Assembly (NCBI RefSeq): GCF_007096355.1
Contig: NZ_VKDF01000004.1
Location: 186,357 to 250,356 of the forward strand
Direction of reading: 5' to 3'
DNA: 64,000 nt
From: Paracoccus sp. M683
GTDB lineage: Bacteria; Pseudomonadota; Alphaproteobacteria; Rhodobacterales; Rhodobacteraceae
The notes under the pieces are model-generated. The model saw only the letters and a list, made by a program, of their open reading frames with translations, was not told the DNA's origin and searched no databases. This document shows positions 27,684 to 37,467 of this stretch, piece after piece. Every line of letters begins with the position of its first letter. Within the stretch, counting starts at the first letter, position 1. The position numbers and the translations under genes are program-made.

Positions 27684-27750
27684 ACGGGTTCCTTGTGAAT
27701 CGGCCCGGCCCGGCCTATATCCCCCTCTCGCATCTGAACCCGAGGTGGCC

Positions 27751-28857
27751 ATGTCTGATCTGCAAACCCCTTATTACCTGATCGACAAGTCCCGCCTGCG
27801 CGCGAATATGGAAAAGATCGCCTGGCTGCGCGAACACTCGGGCGCCAAGGCGCTGCTGGCGCTGAAATGCTATGCCACCTGGTCGACCTTTGATTTCATG
27901 CGCGATTTCATGGATGGCACCACCTCGTCCAGCCTTTACGAGCTGCGCCTTGGGGCCGAGGAATTCGGTCGCGAAACCCATGCCTATTCCGTGGCCTGGG
28001 CCGATCACGAAATTGACGAGGCCATCGGCTATGCCGACAAGATCATCTTCAACAGCCTGGGCCAGTTGGACCGTTTCGGCGACAAGGCCCGCGCCAAGGG
28101 CATTCAGGCCGGTCTGCGGCTGAACCCGCGCTTTTCCACCAGCGGCTTTGATCTGGCTGACCCCGCGCGCCCCTTCAGCCGGCTTGGCGAATGGGACATG
28201 CCCCGGCTGGAAGCCGCGCTGGATCGGATCAGCGGCGTCATGATCCATTACAATTGCGAGAACGGCGATTTCGACCTGTTCGACCAACAGCTTTCACGGA
28301 TCGAGGCTGAATTTGGTGGCTTCCTTGACCGGCTGGACTGGGTCAGCCTTGGTGGCGGCATTCATTTCACCGGCGAAGGCTATCCCTTGCAGGCGCTGGC
28401 CGACCGGTTGCGCGCGTTTTCGGAAAAGCACGGCGTTCAGGTCTATCTGGAACCGGGCGAGGCCAGCATCACCGGCAGCGCCAGCCTTGAGGTCAGCGTG
28501 CTGGACCTGATCCATAACGGCAAGGATGTAGCGGTGGTCGACAGCAGCATCGAGGCGCATATGCTGGACCTGCTGATCTATCGCGAGACCGCCAAGCTGC
28601 CGCAGGCGGGCGGGCATGAATACCAGATTGCAGGCAAGACCTGCCTTGCGGGCGATATTTTCGGCGATGCGCGGTTCGACCGACCGCTGGCCATCGGCGA
28701 CCGGATCAGCATCGCGGATGCGGCTGGTTACACAATGGTCAAGAAAAACTGGTTCAACGGTGTGGCGATGCCCGCCATCGCCATCAGGGAAGAGGACGGA
28801 ACGGTCCGCACCGTTCGGCGGTTCTCGTATGACGACTACAAGGGCAGCCTGTCCTGA
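27751..28857 (+). CDS. nspC: Carboxynorspermidine decarboxylase
   Basis: 368-residue PLP-dependent fold-III decarboxylase of the alternative spermidine/norspermidine pathway, converting carboxy(nor)spermidine to (nor)spermidine. PLP lysine lies in KALLALKCYATWS; the second-subunit regions EPGEASITGSASLEV and CLAGDIFGD are typical. The ATG at 27751 has GAGG five bases upstream; a GTG six bases earlier lies inside that site. It precedes the dehydrogenase gene that supplies its substrate. Confidence 0.93.
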   Translation: MSDLQTPYYLIDKSRLRANMEKIAWLREHSGAKALLALKCYATWSTFDFMRDFMDGTTSSSLYELRLGAEEFGRETHAYSVAWADHEIDEAIGYADKIIFNSLGQLDRFGDKARAKGIQAGLRLNPRFSTSGFDLADPARPFSRLGEWDMPRLEAALDRISGVMIHYNCENGDFDLFDQQLSRIEAEFGGFLDRLDWVSLGGGIHFTGEGYPLQALADRLRAFSEKHGVQVYLEPGEASITGSASLEVSVLDLIHNGKDVAVVDSSIEAHMLDLLIYRETAKLPQAGGHEYQIAGKTCLAGDIFGDARFDRPLAIGDRISIADAAGYTMVKKNWFNGVAMPAIAIREEDGTVRTVRRFSYDDYKGSLS

Positions 28858-28901
28858 CGGCAGGTGCACCCCCAACCTCTGCCACCGGGAAGGAGACAGA
28901 C

Positions 28902-30134
28902 TTGGCCGACAAGAAAAACCTGCTGATCATCGGCGCGGGCGGCGTCGCGCAAGTGACCGCGCACAAGGCCGCGCAATGGGCCGATGAATTCGGGTCGCTG
29001 CATATCGCCAGCCGCACGCAATCCAAGGCCGATGCCATCGTCGCCACCCTGCGCGACAAGGGCCACAAGATGCCCTTTGAAACCCACGCGCTGGACGCGA
29101 TGGACAGCAAGGCCGTGGCCGATCTGATCCGCAAGCTGGACGTGAAGGTTGTGATCAATGTCGGTTCCGCCTTCATCAACATGACGGTGCTGCAAGGCTG
29201 TATCGACGCCGGCGCGGCTTACATCGACACCGCCATCCACGAAGACCCGGCCAAGATCTGCGAAACGCCGCCCTGGTATGGCAATTACGAATGGAAGCGG
29301 CGCGAGGCCGTGGAAAAGGCCGGGATCACGGCGATCCTTGGCGCGGGCTTTGATCCGGGCGTTGTGAATGCCTATGCCCGGCTGGCCGAGGATGAATATT
29401 TCGACAAGATCGACAGCATCGACATCGTCGATATCAATGCCGGTTCGCATGGCCGTTACTTCGCGACGAATTTCGATCCCGAGATCAATTTCCGCGAATT
29501 CACCGGCACCGTCTATGCCTGGCAGGGCGGCAAATGGACCGAGAACAAGATGTTCGAGGTCGGCCGCGAATGGGATCTGCCCGTCGTCGGCAAGCAGACC
29601 GCCTATCTGTCGGGTCATGACGAGGTTCACAGCCTGTCTGCGCGCTACAAGAACGCCGATGTGCGTTTCTGGATGGGCTTCGGGCCGCATTACATCAACG
29701 TATTCACGGTGCTGCAATCGCTTGGCCTGCTGTCCGAACAGCCGGTCGAAACCGCCGAGGGGCAAGAGGTCGTGCCGCTGAAGGTCGTCAAGGCAGTGCT
29801 GCCCGATCCGGCCAGCCTGGCCAAGGACTATACCGGCAAGACCTGTATTGGTGACGTGGTCAAGGGCAGGGGGCCGGATGGCAAGCAGGGCGAGGTGTTC
29901 ATCTATAACGTCGCCGACCACAAGGAAGCCTTCAACGAGGTTGGCAGCCAGGGCATCAGCTATACCGCCGGCGTGCCGCCGCTGACTGCCGCGGTGCTGA
30001 TTGCGCGCGGAGTCTGGGACGTAAAGCGCATGGTCAATGTCGAGGATCTGCCAGCGCGGCCCTTCCTTGATCTGCTTGGCCAGATGGGCCTGCCCACACG
30101 GGTCATCGACGCTGACGGCGATCATCCGATCTAA
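28902..30134 (+). CDS. Carboxynorspermidine synthase (saccharopine dehydrogenase family)
   Basis: 410-residue cytoplasmic NADPH-dependent enzyme that condenses aspartate semialdehyde with a diamine to give carboxy(nor)spermidine. It has an N-terminal Rossmann motif IIGAGGVAQVTAHKAAQ and the family motif GAGFDPGVVNAYARLA. The start is a TTG at 28902 with AGGAG six bases upstream and no suitable ATG nearby. Pairing with nspC, 44 bases upstream, supports a polyamine role rather than lysine catabolism. Confidence 0.92.
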   Translation: MADKKNLLIIGAGGVAQVTAHKAAQWADEFGSLHIASRTQSKADAIVATLRDKGHKMPFETHALDAMDSKAVADLIRKLDVKVVINVGSAFINMTVLQGCIDAGAAYIDTAIHEDPAKICETPPWYGNYEWKRREAVEKAGITAILGAGFDPGVVNAYARLAEDEYFDKIDSIDIVDINAGSHGRYFATNFDPEINFREFTGTVYAWQGGKWTENKMFEVGREWDLPVVGKQTAYLSGHDEVHSLSARYKNADVRFWMGFGPHYINVFTVLQSLGLLSEQPVETAEGQEVVPLKVVKAVLPDPASLAKDYTGKTCIGDVVKGRGPDGKQGEVFIYNVADHKEAFNEVGSQGISYTAGVPPLTAAVLIARGVWDVKRMVNVEDLPARPFLDLLGQMGLPTRVIDADGDHPI

Positions 30135-30165
30135 GGCGCTGAACAAAGATCAACCGATTTGAACG

Positions 30166-30199
30166 ACGCCGTTCGGAACTGGCCGGTTCCGGGCGGCGT
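30166..30199. terminator. Hairpin after carboxynorspermidine synthase gene
   Basis: ACGCCG (30166-30171) pairs with CGGCGT (30194-30199) and an inner GGAAC/GTTCC stem encloses TGGCCG. It lies 31 bases after the stop and 39 bases before the next gene. No U-tract is present, so rho-independent termination is uncertain. Confidence 0.45.
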
Positions 30200-30237
30200 T
30201 CCGCATTCCGTTACCCCTACCCAAGAGGCCAACCGGA

Positions 30238-31665
30238 ATGAACCAGCCTACGCCACAGCCTGCATCCTCGCAGGACGGCACCGCAAAGACCCCCGAAACC
30301 GCCGATGCGGCAGTTGAGGCGGCTTTGCCCCAGGCGCGGAAAACCATTCCGGGTTGGGCTGTGATCGGGACCTTCCTGATCGTCCTGTTCTGGTTTGTCG
30401 CCTATGCGCAGGCCTTTCTGATGCCTGTCTCGCTGGCTATTCTGCTGTTTTTCGTCTTTATCCCGATCCGCCGCTTTCTTGAAAAGCGCGGTATCGGGGC
30501 GACGATTTCGGCCACGTTGATTACCGCAGGGATGATCGTCGTGGTGGTGGTGCTGGGCTATCTGGCCTCGGGTCCGGTCAGTCAGATCATGGCCGATGTG
30601 CCCAATATTTCCGACCGCTTGCAGGAGCGCGCGCAGGAAATCCGCTCGCAATTCCGCAAGCTGGAAGAAGTGGCCGAGCAGATCGACGAGGCAACAAATG
30701 TCGACAGCGCCGAAGAGGGCGCTGGTGATCGGCCGGCCACCGGCCTGCCACGCACCGATGGTGTCGTCGCCTCACCCATCGAGGATGCCCAGCAGCGCAT
30801 CATCAACGAACCTGGCGCAACCGCCACCGTCACCACCACGACCACCACCGACGCGGCGGGCGAGGCCGAACAGGCGCAGGAAATCACTGTTCAGGTGAAC
30901 AATTCCGACCGCCCCTCGACCATGGGGCGGGCGCTGGCGCTTGGGCCGGCGGCCTTCGGGCAGGTGATCTTCACGCTGGTGCTGCTGTTCTTCATGATCT
31001 CGTCGGGTGATCTGCTTTATCTGAAGATCGTGCAAAGCTTTGACAAACTGTCCGAAAAGCGCCGTGCCTACGAGGCCTTGCGTGCGATCGAGGCATCGCT
31101 GTCCACCTATTTGGGCGCCATCACCATCATCAATGCGGGCTTGGGGCTTTGTGTCGGCATCGCCATGTGGATCTGGGGCATGCCCAGCCCGCTGCTGTTC
31201 GGTCTGGCCGCCTTTGTCCTGAACTTCATCCCCTATATCGGGGCGATCGGCGGGACGGTGATTGCCGCCGTTGTCGCGCTGTTTGTCTTTGACGATCTGC
31301 TGACCCCGGTTCTGGTGGCAGCGACCTATCTGGGCCTGACTTCGATCGAGGGGCAGCTGATCACCCCTTATTTCGTCTCGCGCCGGTTGCAGCTGAATAC
31401 GGTGGTGGTGTTTCTGACCGTGGCCATGTGGGCCTGGTTGTGGTCGGTGATCGGGATGATCGTGGCGGTGCCGATGCTGGTTGTGCTGCGCGTGCTGGCG
31501 GAACATATTCCGGGGCTTGAAAAGTTCGGCAATTTTCTCGCCGGCGACATCCCGGCCGAGATGCAGGACACCGACGAACAAGAGGCGCGATCATTGGCCC
31601 GCAGTCGCGGCAGCATGAGCGATGATGAAATCAGGGCAGCATCGGGCCGGGCACCGCGCGCCTAA
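30238..31665 (+). CDS. AI-2E family transporter
   Basis: 475-residue inner-membrane protein of the TqsA/YdiK-like family. N-terminal helices (residues 40-110) are followed by a periplasmic or cytoplasmic hydrophilic insert (130-230) that is unusually rich in Thr, Glu and Gln (TVTTTTTTD), then the conserved C-terminal membrane block with LFGLAAFVLNFIPYIGAIGG and the GQLITPYFVSRRLQLNTVVV signature. Families members include exporters of AI-2, sodium/proton antiporters and unknowns; substrate is not assigned. It is monocistronic. Confidence 0.9.
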   Translation: MNQPTPQPASSQDGTAKTPETADAAVEAALPQARKTIPGWAVIGTFLIVLFWFVAYAQAFLMPVSLAILLFFVFIPIRRFLEKRGIGATISATLITAGMIVVVVVLGYLASGPVSQIMADVPNISDRLQERAQEIRSQFRKLEEVAEQIDEATNVDSAEEGAGDRPATGLPRTDGVVASPIEDAQQRIINEPGATATVTTTTTTDAAGEAEQAQEITVQVNNSDRPSTMGRALALGPAAFGQVIFTLVLLFFMISSGDLLYLKIVQSFDKLSEKRRAYEALRAIEASLSTYLGAITIINAGLGLCVGIAMWIWGMPSPLLFGLAAFVLNFIPYIGAIGGTVIAAVVALFVFDDLLTPVLVAATYLGLTSIEGQLITPYFVSRRLQLNTVVVFLTVAMWAWLWSVIGMIVAVPMLVVLRVLAEHIPGLEKFGNFLAGDIPAEMQDTDEQEARSLARSRGSMSDDEIRAASGRAPRA

Positions 31666-31716
31666 GCCGGCCCGGCAGGCTGACGCCCCGCCAGGGCCGA
31701 TTTGTCGTCGCGCGCC

Positions 31717-33087
31717 TCAGTAGGAATATTCGGCATAGATGCGGTTCAGGTCGCCATTCCATTCGCCGTCATACTTTTCCAGCAACTCATCGGCGGGCAC
31801 CTTGCCGCTGTCGACGCTTTCCTTCAGCGCGTTCAGGAAATGGGTCTCGTCCGGGACCAGGCCGCCAGCGCCGGGACGGGCGCGGGATTTCAGCCCGGCC
31901 TCGGCAATCGCCACCACTTCGCGCGCAAGGTCATGCATGCGGATGCCGTTGAACTCGGCCTGAAGGGCGGATTTGGCGGCGCCACGGCGCAGCCCCTCGC
32001 GGGTTTCGTGATCCCAGCCCTTGACCAGATCCCAGGCCGCATCCAGCGCGCCCTGATCATAGGTCAGCCCGACCCACAGCGCCGGCAGCGCGCAAAGCCG
32101 CCGCCAGGGGCCGCCATCGGCGCCACGCATCTCGATGAATTTCTTGACCCGCGCCTCGGGGAAAACGGTGGTCATGTGATCGGCCCAGTCCGACAGGGTC
32201 GGCACCTCGCCCGGCAGGGCGGGCAGGCGGCCATTCATGAAATCGCGGAAACTTTGACCGAGGGCGTTGATATATTTGCCGTCGCGATAGACGAAATACA
32301 TCGGCACATCGAGGACATAGTCCACCCAGGCCTCATAGCCGAAGCCGTCCTCGAAGACGAAGGGCAGCATGCCGGTGCGGTCGGCGTCGAGGTTCTGCCA
32401 GATATGGCTGCGCCAGCTTTTCATCCCGTTGGGCTTGCCATCAAGGAAAGGGCTGTTGGCGAACAGCGCGGTGGCGACGGGTTGCAGCGCCAGCGCCACG
32501 CGCAGCTTCTGCACCATGTCGGCTTCGGATGCGAAGTCCAGATTGACCTGCACGGTGCAGGTGCGGAACATCATCTGCCGCCCCAAGGTGCCCACGCGCG
32601 TCATATAGTCGTTCATCAGCGCATAGCGCCCCTTGGGCATCATCGGCATCTGATCCTGATGCCAGATTGGCGCCGCGCCAAGGCCGATGAAGCCGGCGCC
32701 GATCTCGTCCGCGATGGTCCTGACCTGCGCAAGATGCTGGTTCACCTCGTCGCAGGTCTGGTGAATGGTTTCCAGCGGTGCACCGGACAGCTCCAGCTGG
32801 CCACCCGGTTCCAGGCTGACATTGGCCAGCCCCTGCTGCAAGCCGATGATCTTGCCCTGTTCCAGAACCGGATCCCAGCCAAAGCGTTCGCCAAGCCCGG
32901 TCAGCATCGCCTTGATGGAACAGTCGCCCTCATAGGGCAGGGGCAGCTTGCCCGCCTTGTCATAGCCGAATTTCTCGTGCTCGGTGCCGATGCGCCAGTC
33001 GTCGCGAGGCTTTTCGCCGCGCGCGATATAGTCGGCAAGCTGGTCGCGATGCTCGATCGGGCCGCCGCCCTGCTGGGGAATGGACAT
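31717..33087 (-). CDS. gshA: Glutamate-cysteine ligase (plant/alphaproteobacterial type)
   Basis: 456-residue cytoplasmic enzyme that makes gamma-glutamylcysteine for glutathione synthesis. It belongs to the plant-like class: RIGTEHEKFGYD, EPGGQLELSGAPLETIHQT and FRTCTVQVNLDFASEADMV are visible. Length fits the class. The start MSIPQQGGGPIEHRDQL at 33087 is conserved. It is the last gene before a short gap separating it from the minus-strand pgsA-moaDE series. Confidence 0.95.
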   Translation of the reverse strand: MSIPQQGGGPIEHRDQLADYIARGEKPRDDWRIGTEHEKFGYDKAGKLPLPYEGDCSIKAMLTGLGERFGWDPVLEQGKIIGLQQGLANVSLEPGGQLELSGAPLETIHQTCDEVNQHLAQVRTIADEIGAGFIGLGAAPIWHQDQMPMMPKGRYALMNDYMTRVGTLGRQMMFRTCTVQVNLDFASEADMVQKLRVALALQPVATALFANSPFLDGKPNGMKSWRSHIWQNLDADRTGMLPFVFEDGFGYEAWVDYVLDVPMYFVYRDGKYINALGQSFRDFMNGRLPALPGEVPTLSDWADHMTTVFPEARVKKFIEMRGADGGPWRRLCALPALWVGLTYDQGALDAAWDLVKGWDHETREGLRRGAAKSALQAEFNGIRMHDLAREVVAIAEAGLKSRARPGAGGLVPDETHFLNALKESVDSGKVPADELLEKYDGEWNGDLNRIYAEYSY

Positions 33088-33156
33088 GGGATCGGGGCCT
33101 TTCGCAATCTCGACCCGCCACAGGTGGCAACAGGGCCGGGCCGAGTCAACCCGCGA

Positions 33157-33654
33157 TCAGACCGGCCTCATCCAAAGGGTGCGGGTTGCAGGGCCAGGGT
33201 GGTGCAGCGCCGAGGCGATCTCGCCCATGCGAATGCCCGGCAATGCGGCAAAGGCATCCGCCAGCGACGCCGCGCCAGCCGCATCCAGCGGAATCAGCAA
33301 CGCCTGCGCATCGGTGGATTTCAGCCGCCAATAGGGCTGCCCGCGCAGGGTCAGCAGCCTGATCTCGGACAGGTCGCGCAGGGCGATCTCGCCCCCCAGC
33401 AGCCGCGCCCCGTAATAGCGGATCGCGCCTTCGTCGATTTCCACCATGCCGGGCGCGGCGATGGCGCGGCGGAAGGGCAGGCGGCGCAGGGCAACCACCA
33501 GCCAGGCCAGCGCCACGACACCGCCCGCCAGTCCCAGCATCGCAAAGAACCAGCCGCCAAGCCGCACCAGCCACAGGCAGAACAACCCGGCCAGCAATGC
33601 GGCCAGCGGCTCGGACCAGCGCGACAGCCGTGCCATGAGCTGCGGCCTGATCAT
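33157..33654 (-). CDS. Hypothetical membrane protein
   Basis: 165-residue protein with two adjacent hydrophobic segments near the N-terminus (EPLAALLAGLFCLWLVRLGG and FFAMLGLAGGVVALAWLVV) followed by a soluble domain (PGMVEIDEGAIRYYGARLLGG, IALRDLSEIRLLTLRGQP). The soluble part resembles small PH-like domains in membrane proteins, an inference from pattern only. The ATG at 33654 forms an ATGA overlap with the moaE stop, so it is translationally coupled to the molybdopterin genes. No function is assigned. Confidence 0.8.
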   Translation of the reverse strand: MIRPQLMARLSRWSEPLAALLAGLFCLWLVRLGGWFFAMLGLAGGVVALAWLVVALRRLPFRRAIAAPGMVEIDEGAIRYYGARLLGGEIALRDLSEIRLLTLRGQPYWRLKSTDAQALLIPLDAAGAASLADAFAALPGIRMGEIASALHHPGPATRTLWMRPV

Positions 33655-34106
33655 CTGGCTGGCGGCGCTGCCGACCAGCGGGTCAGCGCATCTTCGTCGC
33701 TGTCCTTGGCCTCGACCCATTGACCCGTGCCGTGCGGGCCGATTTCGCGTTTCCAGAAGGGGGCGCGGGATTTCAACCAGTCCATCAGATATTCCGCCGC
33801 CTCAAAGGCGGCCTTGCGGTGGCGGGCGGCGGTGGCGACGGCCATGATCGGCTCGCCCACGGCAAGGCGGCCGTGGCGATGGACGATCAACCAATCGGTC
33901 AGGTCAAAGCGCCGCGCCGCCTGATCACCGAAATCGGTCAGCGCGCGTTCGGTCATGCCGGGATAATGCTCGATCTCCAGCGCCTGCATCTGGCCGGTAT
34001 CGTCGCGCACGATGCCGGTAAAGGTGACGATCGCCCCCGCGCCCGCGCCAAAGTCGCGCAGATCGCTGGCCAGATCGAAGGGTTCTGTTTGCAGGCGCGC
34101 CGCCAT
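33651..34106 (-). CDS. moaE: Molybdopterin synthase catalytic subunit
   Basis: 151-residue large subunit of molybdopterin synthase, which inserts sulfur into cyclic pyranopterin monophosphate during molybdenum-cofactor synthesis. Conserved GAIVTFTGIVRDD, HYPGMTE and VHRHGRLAVGEPIMAVA are seen, with the catalytic lysine region KSRAPFWKRE near the C-terminus. It begins one base after the moaD stop codon and overlaps the following membrane-protein gene. Confidence 0.96.
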   Translation of the reverse strand: MAARLQTEPFDLASDLRDFGAGAGAIVTFTGIVRDDTGQMQALEIEHYPGMTERALTDFGDQAARRFDLTDWLIVHRHGRLAVGEPIMAVATAARHRKAAFEAAEYLMDWLKSRAPFWKREIGPHGTGQWVEAKDSDEDALTRWSAAPPAR

Positions 34107-34107
34107 C

Positions 34108-34362
34108 TCAGCCCCCGGTCATCGGCGGGAAAAAGGCAACCTCGCGGGCGCCGGCTATCGGCGCATCCAGGTCGGCAAGCTGCTGGTCCACCGCGCAGCG
34201 CACCGCGCCCATATCGGCAAAGGCCGCGGCATGCCAATCATCCAGCGCAGCCAGTTCCGCGACCAGATCGCCCACGGTCGTGGCCTGGGTATCCACCCGT
34301 TCGCGGGGTTTGCCGATGCGTTCGCGCAGCCAGGCGAAATACAGCACGTCAAGCTTCATCAT
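34108..34362 (-). CDS. moaD: Molybdopterin synthase sulfur-carrier subunit
   Basis: 84-residue ubiquitin-like protein ending in the required Gly-Gly (PPMTGG), which is thiocarboxylated and donates sulfur with MoaE. The N-terminal KLDVLYFAWLRERIGKPRE is typical of the family. Two adjacent ATGs (34362 and 34359) are possible starts; both overlap the end of pgsA, so it is coupled to that gene as well as to moaE. Confidence 0.95.
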   Translation of the reverse strand: MMKLDVLYFAWLRERIGKPRERVDTQATTVGDLVAELAALDDWHAAAFADMGAVRCAVDQQLADLDAPIAGAREVAFFPPMTGG

Positions 34363-34981
34363 GCTTGTCTTTCAGATAGGGCAGCGCCTTGACGAAATAA
34401 TCCCAGCCCGTCCAGGCCGTCAGGGCGGCGGCAACCCAGATCAGCAAAAGCCCCGTCCAGGTGGCCAGATCGGCCCAGCTGTCAAAGAAGGGCAGCCGCC
34501 CTTCGCCGACCATCGGCGGGCGGCCATGTTCAACATAGGCCAGCCCCGTGCCCAGAGACAGCACCGAGATCGCGACCATCTGGAAGGTGGTCTTCCACTT
34601 GGCCAGTTTCGTGACCTTCAGCAGCTTGGCATTCGCGCCCAGAAACTCGCGCAGGCCGGAAACAAAGACCTCGCGGAACAGGATCACCGTGGCCGGCAGG
34701 ATCAGCCAGGGGTTCATGCCCGAATAGCCGGTGATGACTACGATGGCGATCACCACCATGGCCTTGTCGGCTATCGGGTCCATGGCCGCGCCAAAGCGGC
34801 TTTCCTGGCCCCAGGCACGGGCAAGGTAGCCATCGAACCAATCGGTCACCGCGGCGACCAGAAACAGCGCCAGCGCCGCCAGATCGGCCCAGGGGCGCTG
34901 AAAATACAGAAACATCAGCGGCACGCCGGGGGCGGCCAGAAGACGCAGGATCGTAAGGATATTTGGCAAGGTCCAACGCAT
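34349..34981 (-). CDS. pgsA: CDP-diacylglycerol-glycerol-3-phosphate 3-phosphatidyltransferase
   Basis: 210-residue integral membrane enzyme making phosphatidylglycerophosphate, precursor of phosphatidylglycerol and cardiolipin. The CDP-alcohol phosphotransferase motif is complete: DWFDGYLARAWGQ followed by FGAAMDPIADK, with the three catalytic aspartates. About five hydrophobic helices are present. It heads the pgsA-moaD-moaE-membrane protein series; uvrC lies upstream on the same strand beyond one small gene. Confidence 0.95.
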   Translation of the reverse strand: MRWTLPNILTILRLLAAPGVPLMFLYFQRPWADLAALALFLVAAVTDWFDGYLARAWGQESRFGAAMDPIADKAMVVIAIVVITGYSGMNPWLILPATVILFREVFVSGLREFLGANAKLLKVTKLAKWKTTFQMVAISVLSLGTGLAYVEHGRPPMVGEGRLPFFDSWADLATWTGLLLIWVAAALTAWTGWDYFVKALPYLKDKHDEA

Positions 34982-35093
34982 GACAGGAAGCTAGTCGCTG
35001 TGCGCCCGCTTTGGAAGGGGTGACAATATCGCGTTTGCGTGGGAACAGGGTGGGCGGGGCCGATCGCGGCTGGCCCCGTCCAGTCATGGCTGG

Positions 35094-35477
35094 TCAGCTT
35101 TCGACGCAGGCCTCGGGATACAGTTCGAACGCGCGGCCTGCGATGGTCAGTCGCAGCGCCTTGAACCGAAAATCCCCAAAGCCCGAGGCCTGATGGCCGG
35201 TGATCAGCACCTTGTCGCCGGGCGCAACTGATCGCCCGGTCAGCCCGGCCTTGTCGGCACGGGTTTTCTGGCCCAGTTCGACCGTCCAGTTCATGCCGTC
35301 ATGGGCGCGAACCTGAAAGGTCGGATGGCCGCTGGACATTCCCAGATCGGTTATCGTCGCATCAAGGCGCGTCACCTCGTCATCGAAGCCGGACCAGGTT
35401 TGGCCGCGGCCGGTATCGGCGGGCTGATGGCAGCAGGACGGCCCGGACATGCGGCCGCAGATCGGAAAAAGGGGCAT
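35094..35477 (-). CDS. Small hypothetical protein, possibly DUF6152/OB-fold-like
   Basis: 127-residue protein. The N-terminus holds cysteines in MPLFPICGRMSGPSCCHQ, then an apparent OB-like beta domain with WTVELGQKTRADKAGLTGRS and VAPGDKVLITGHQASGFGD, a layout I associate with DUF6152-like proteins, at low certainty. The ATG at 35477 has AAGGAAG six bases upstream, so I prefer it to the ATG at 35516. The Cys-rich N-terminus is not a standard signal peptide. No function is assigned. Confidence 0.7.
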   Translation of the reverse strand: MPLFPICGRMSGPSCCHQPADTGRGQTWSGFDDEVTRLDATITDLGMSSGHPTFQVRAHDGMNWTVELGQKTRADKAGLTGRSVAPGDKVLITGHQASGFGDFRFKALRLTIAGRAFELYPEACVES

Positions 35478-35607
35478 GGTCGCTTCCTTTGGCAGAATCA
35501 TGTGGCAGAGGTGCAATTATAGCGTGCGCATGTAACGGGCCTAAGACAAGGTGAGTTCTGCCCGTTTCATCGGCGTATTGCTGCCGCCTGCATTACTGCC
35601 GCCGTTA

Positions 35608-37467
35608 TCAGTGCCCGTCGTGGAAATGATCATAGATCGACTGCGCCATCGCATCGCTGATGCCGTCCACGGCCTGCAAATCGGCGACGCCGGCGCGGCT
35701 GACCGCCTTGGCACTGCCGAAATGGGCCAGCAGCGCGCGCTTGCGCGCGGCGCCGACGCCCGGCACCTCGTCCAGCGGGCTGGCGGTGAATGCCTTGGCG
35801 CGCTTGGCGCGATGGGTGCCGATGGCCCAACGATGCGCCTCATCGCGCAGGCGCTGGACGAAATACAGCACCGGATCGTTCATCCGCAGCGCCATGGGCC
35901 GCTGTCCGGGGCGGTGGAATTCCTCTTTGCCATGGTCGCGGTCCACGCCCTTGGCCACGCCGACGATGGGAATATCCTCGACCCCCAGATCGGCCAGAAT
36001 CCCCTCGACCGCCGAGACCTGACCGGCGCCGCCGTCGATCAGCAACAGGTCGGGCCAGGCCTCGGATGCGCGGTCGGGGTCCTCTTTCAGAAGGCGAGAG
36101 AAGCGGCGGGTCAGCACCTCTTTCATCATGCCGAAATCGTCGCCGGGGGTGATTTCCGTGCCCTTGATGTTGAACTTGCGATACTGGCTTTTGATGAATC
36201 CCTCGGCCCCGGCCACGATCATGCCGCCGACTGCCGCCGTGCCCTGGATGTGGCTGTTGTCATAGACCTCGATCCGACGGGGCGGGCCGGGCAGGTCAAA
36301 GGCCTCGGCCAGACCTTCCAGCAGGCGCAGCTGGGTGGCGCTTTCCGACATGCGGCGGGCCAGGCTTTCGCGGGCATTGCGCAGGGCGTTGGTCACCAGC
36401 TCGAACTTTTCGCCGCGTTGGGGGACGCTGATATCGACCTTGCGGCGGGCGCGTTCAGACAGGACCTCGGCGGTCAGGTCCGGGTCCTCGGCGCCATGCG
36501 ACAGCAGGATCATGCGCGGCGGCGGCTTGTCGTCATAGAATTGCAGCAGAAAGGCCTGCATCACCTCGTCAGGCGATTCCGCGCCGCCAAGGCGAGGGTA
36601 AAAGTCGCGATTGCCCCAGCTTTGATTGCCACGGATGAAAAAGACCTGAACGCAGGCCTGACCGCTTTCGATATGCAGCGCGATCACGTCGGCCTCGGGC
36701 ACGCCCTTGGGATTGATGGCCTGCACCGATTGCACGGCGGTCAGCGCCTTGATCCGGTCGCGCAGGGCGGCGGCGCGTTCATATTCCATCGCCTCGGCAG
36801 CCGCCGCCATTTCCTGCGCCAGATGTGCCTGAATCGCGGTGGTCTTGCCTTGCAGGAAGCGTTCGGCATCGTTCACCAGCCCGGCATAGTCGCTTTCCGA
36901 GATGCGGCCAACGCAAGGAGCGCTGCACCGCTTGATCTGGAACAGCAGGCAGGGGCGGGTGCGGCTGTCAAAGGTGCTGTCGGAACAATTGCGCAGCAGG
37001 AACACCCGCTGCAACTGATTCAGCGTCCGGTTCACCGCGCCGGCGCTGGCGAAGGGACCGTAATAGTCGCCCTTCTCGGACTTGGCGCCCCGGTGCTTCT
37101 TGATCTGCGGAAAGGCGTGGGATTTCGCCACCAGGATGTTGGGAAAGCTTTTGTCGTCGCGCAGCAGCACGTTATAGCGCGGCTTCAACTGCTTGATCAG
37201 GTTCTGTTCCAGCAGCAGCGCCTCGGTTTCCGTGCGCGTGGTCAGGAACATCATCGAATGGGTTTCGCGGATCATCCGCGCGATGCGCCCGGAATGGCCG
37301 GTGGGGCGGGCATAGTTCGACACGCGCGCCTTCAGGTCGCGGGCCTTGCCCACATAAAGCACCGCCCCCTGCGCATCCAGCATGCGATAGACGCCGGGGC
37401 TGGATTCCAGGTTGCGCAGATAGCCCTGGATCACGGCTGGGCCTGTTTGGGCGGGTTTGTCGGTCAT
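35608..37467 (-). CDS. uvrC: Excinuclease ABC subunit C
   Basis: 619-residue dual nuclease of nucleotide excision repair. The N-terminal GIY-YIG domain (residues 15-95, PGVYRML and [13 protein letters not shown]) makes the 3' cut. A cysteine cluster [15 protein letters not shown] and a UVR motif ([17 protein letters not shown]) interact with UvrB. The RNase H-like domain ([25 protein letters not shown]) makes the 5' cut, and a C-terminal helix-hairpin-helix ([18 protein letters not shown]) binds DNA. Its upstream region is unusually AT-rich and structured. Confidence 0.97.
   Translation of the reverse strand: MTDKPAQTGPAVIQGYLRNLESSPGVYRMLDAQGAVLYVGKARDLKARVSNYARPTGHSGRIARMIRETHSMMFLTTRTETEALLLEQNLIKQLKPRYNVLLRDDKSFPNILVAKSHAFPQIKKHRGAKSEKGDYYGPFASAGAVNRTLNQLQRVFLLRNCSDSTFDSRTRPCLLFQIKRCSAPCVGRISESDYAGLVNDAERFLQGKTTAIQAHLAQEMAAAAEAMEYERAAALRDRIKALTAVQSVQAINPKGVPEADVIALHIESGQACVQVFFIRGNQSWGNRDFYPRLGGAESPDEVMQAFLLQFYDDKPPPRMILLSHGAEDPDLTAEVLSERARRKVDISVPQRGEKFELVTNALRNARESLARRMSESATQLRLLEGLAEAFDLPGPPRRIEVYDNSHIQGTAAVGGMIVAGAEGFIKSQYRKFNIKGTEITPGDDFGMMKEVLTRRFSRLLKEDPDRASEAWPDLLLIDGGAGQVSAVEGILADLGVEDIPIVGVAKGVDRDHGKEEFHRPGQRPMALRMNDPVLYFVQRLRDEAHRWAIGTHRAKRAKAFTASPLDEVPGVGAARKRALLAHFGSAKAVSRAGVADLQAVDGISDAMAQSIYDHFHDGH

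Noticed and set aside
31702..33723. A 673-codon open frame on the plus strand
   Set aside because: Antisense to gshA and the downstream membrane-protein gene; low-complexity His/Gln/Gly-rich translation with no family features.
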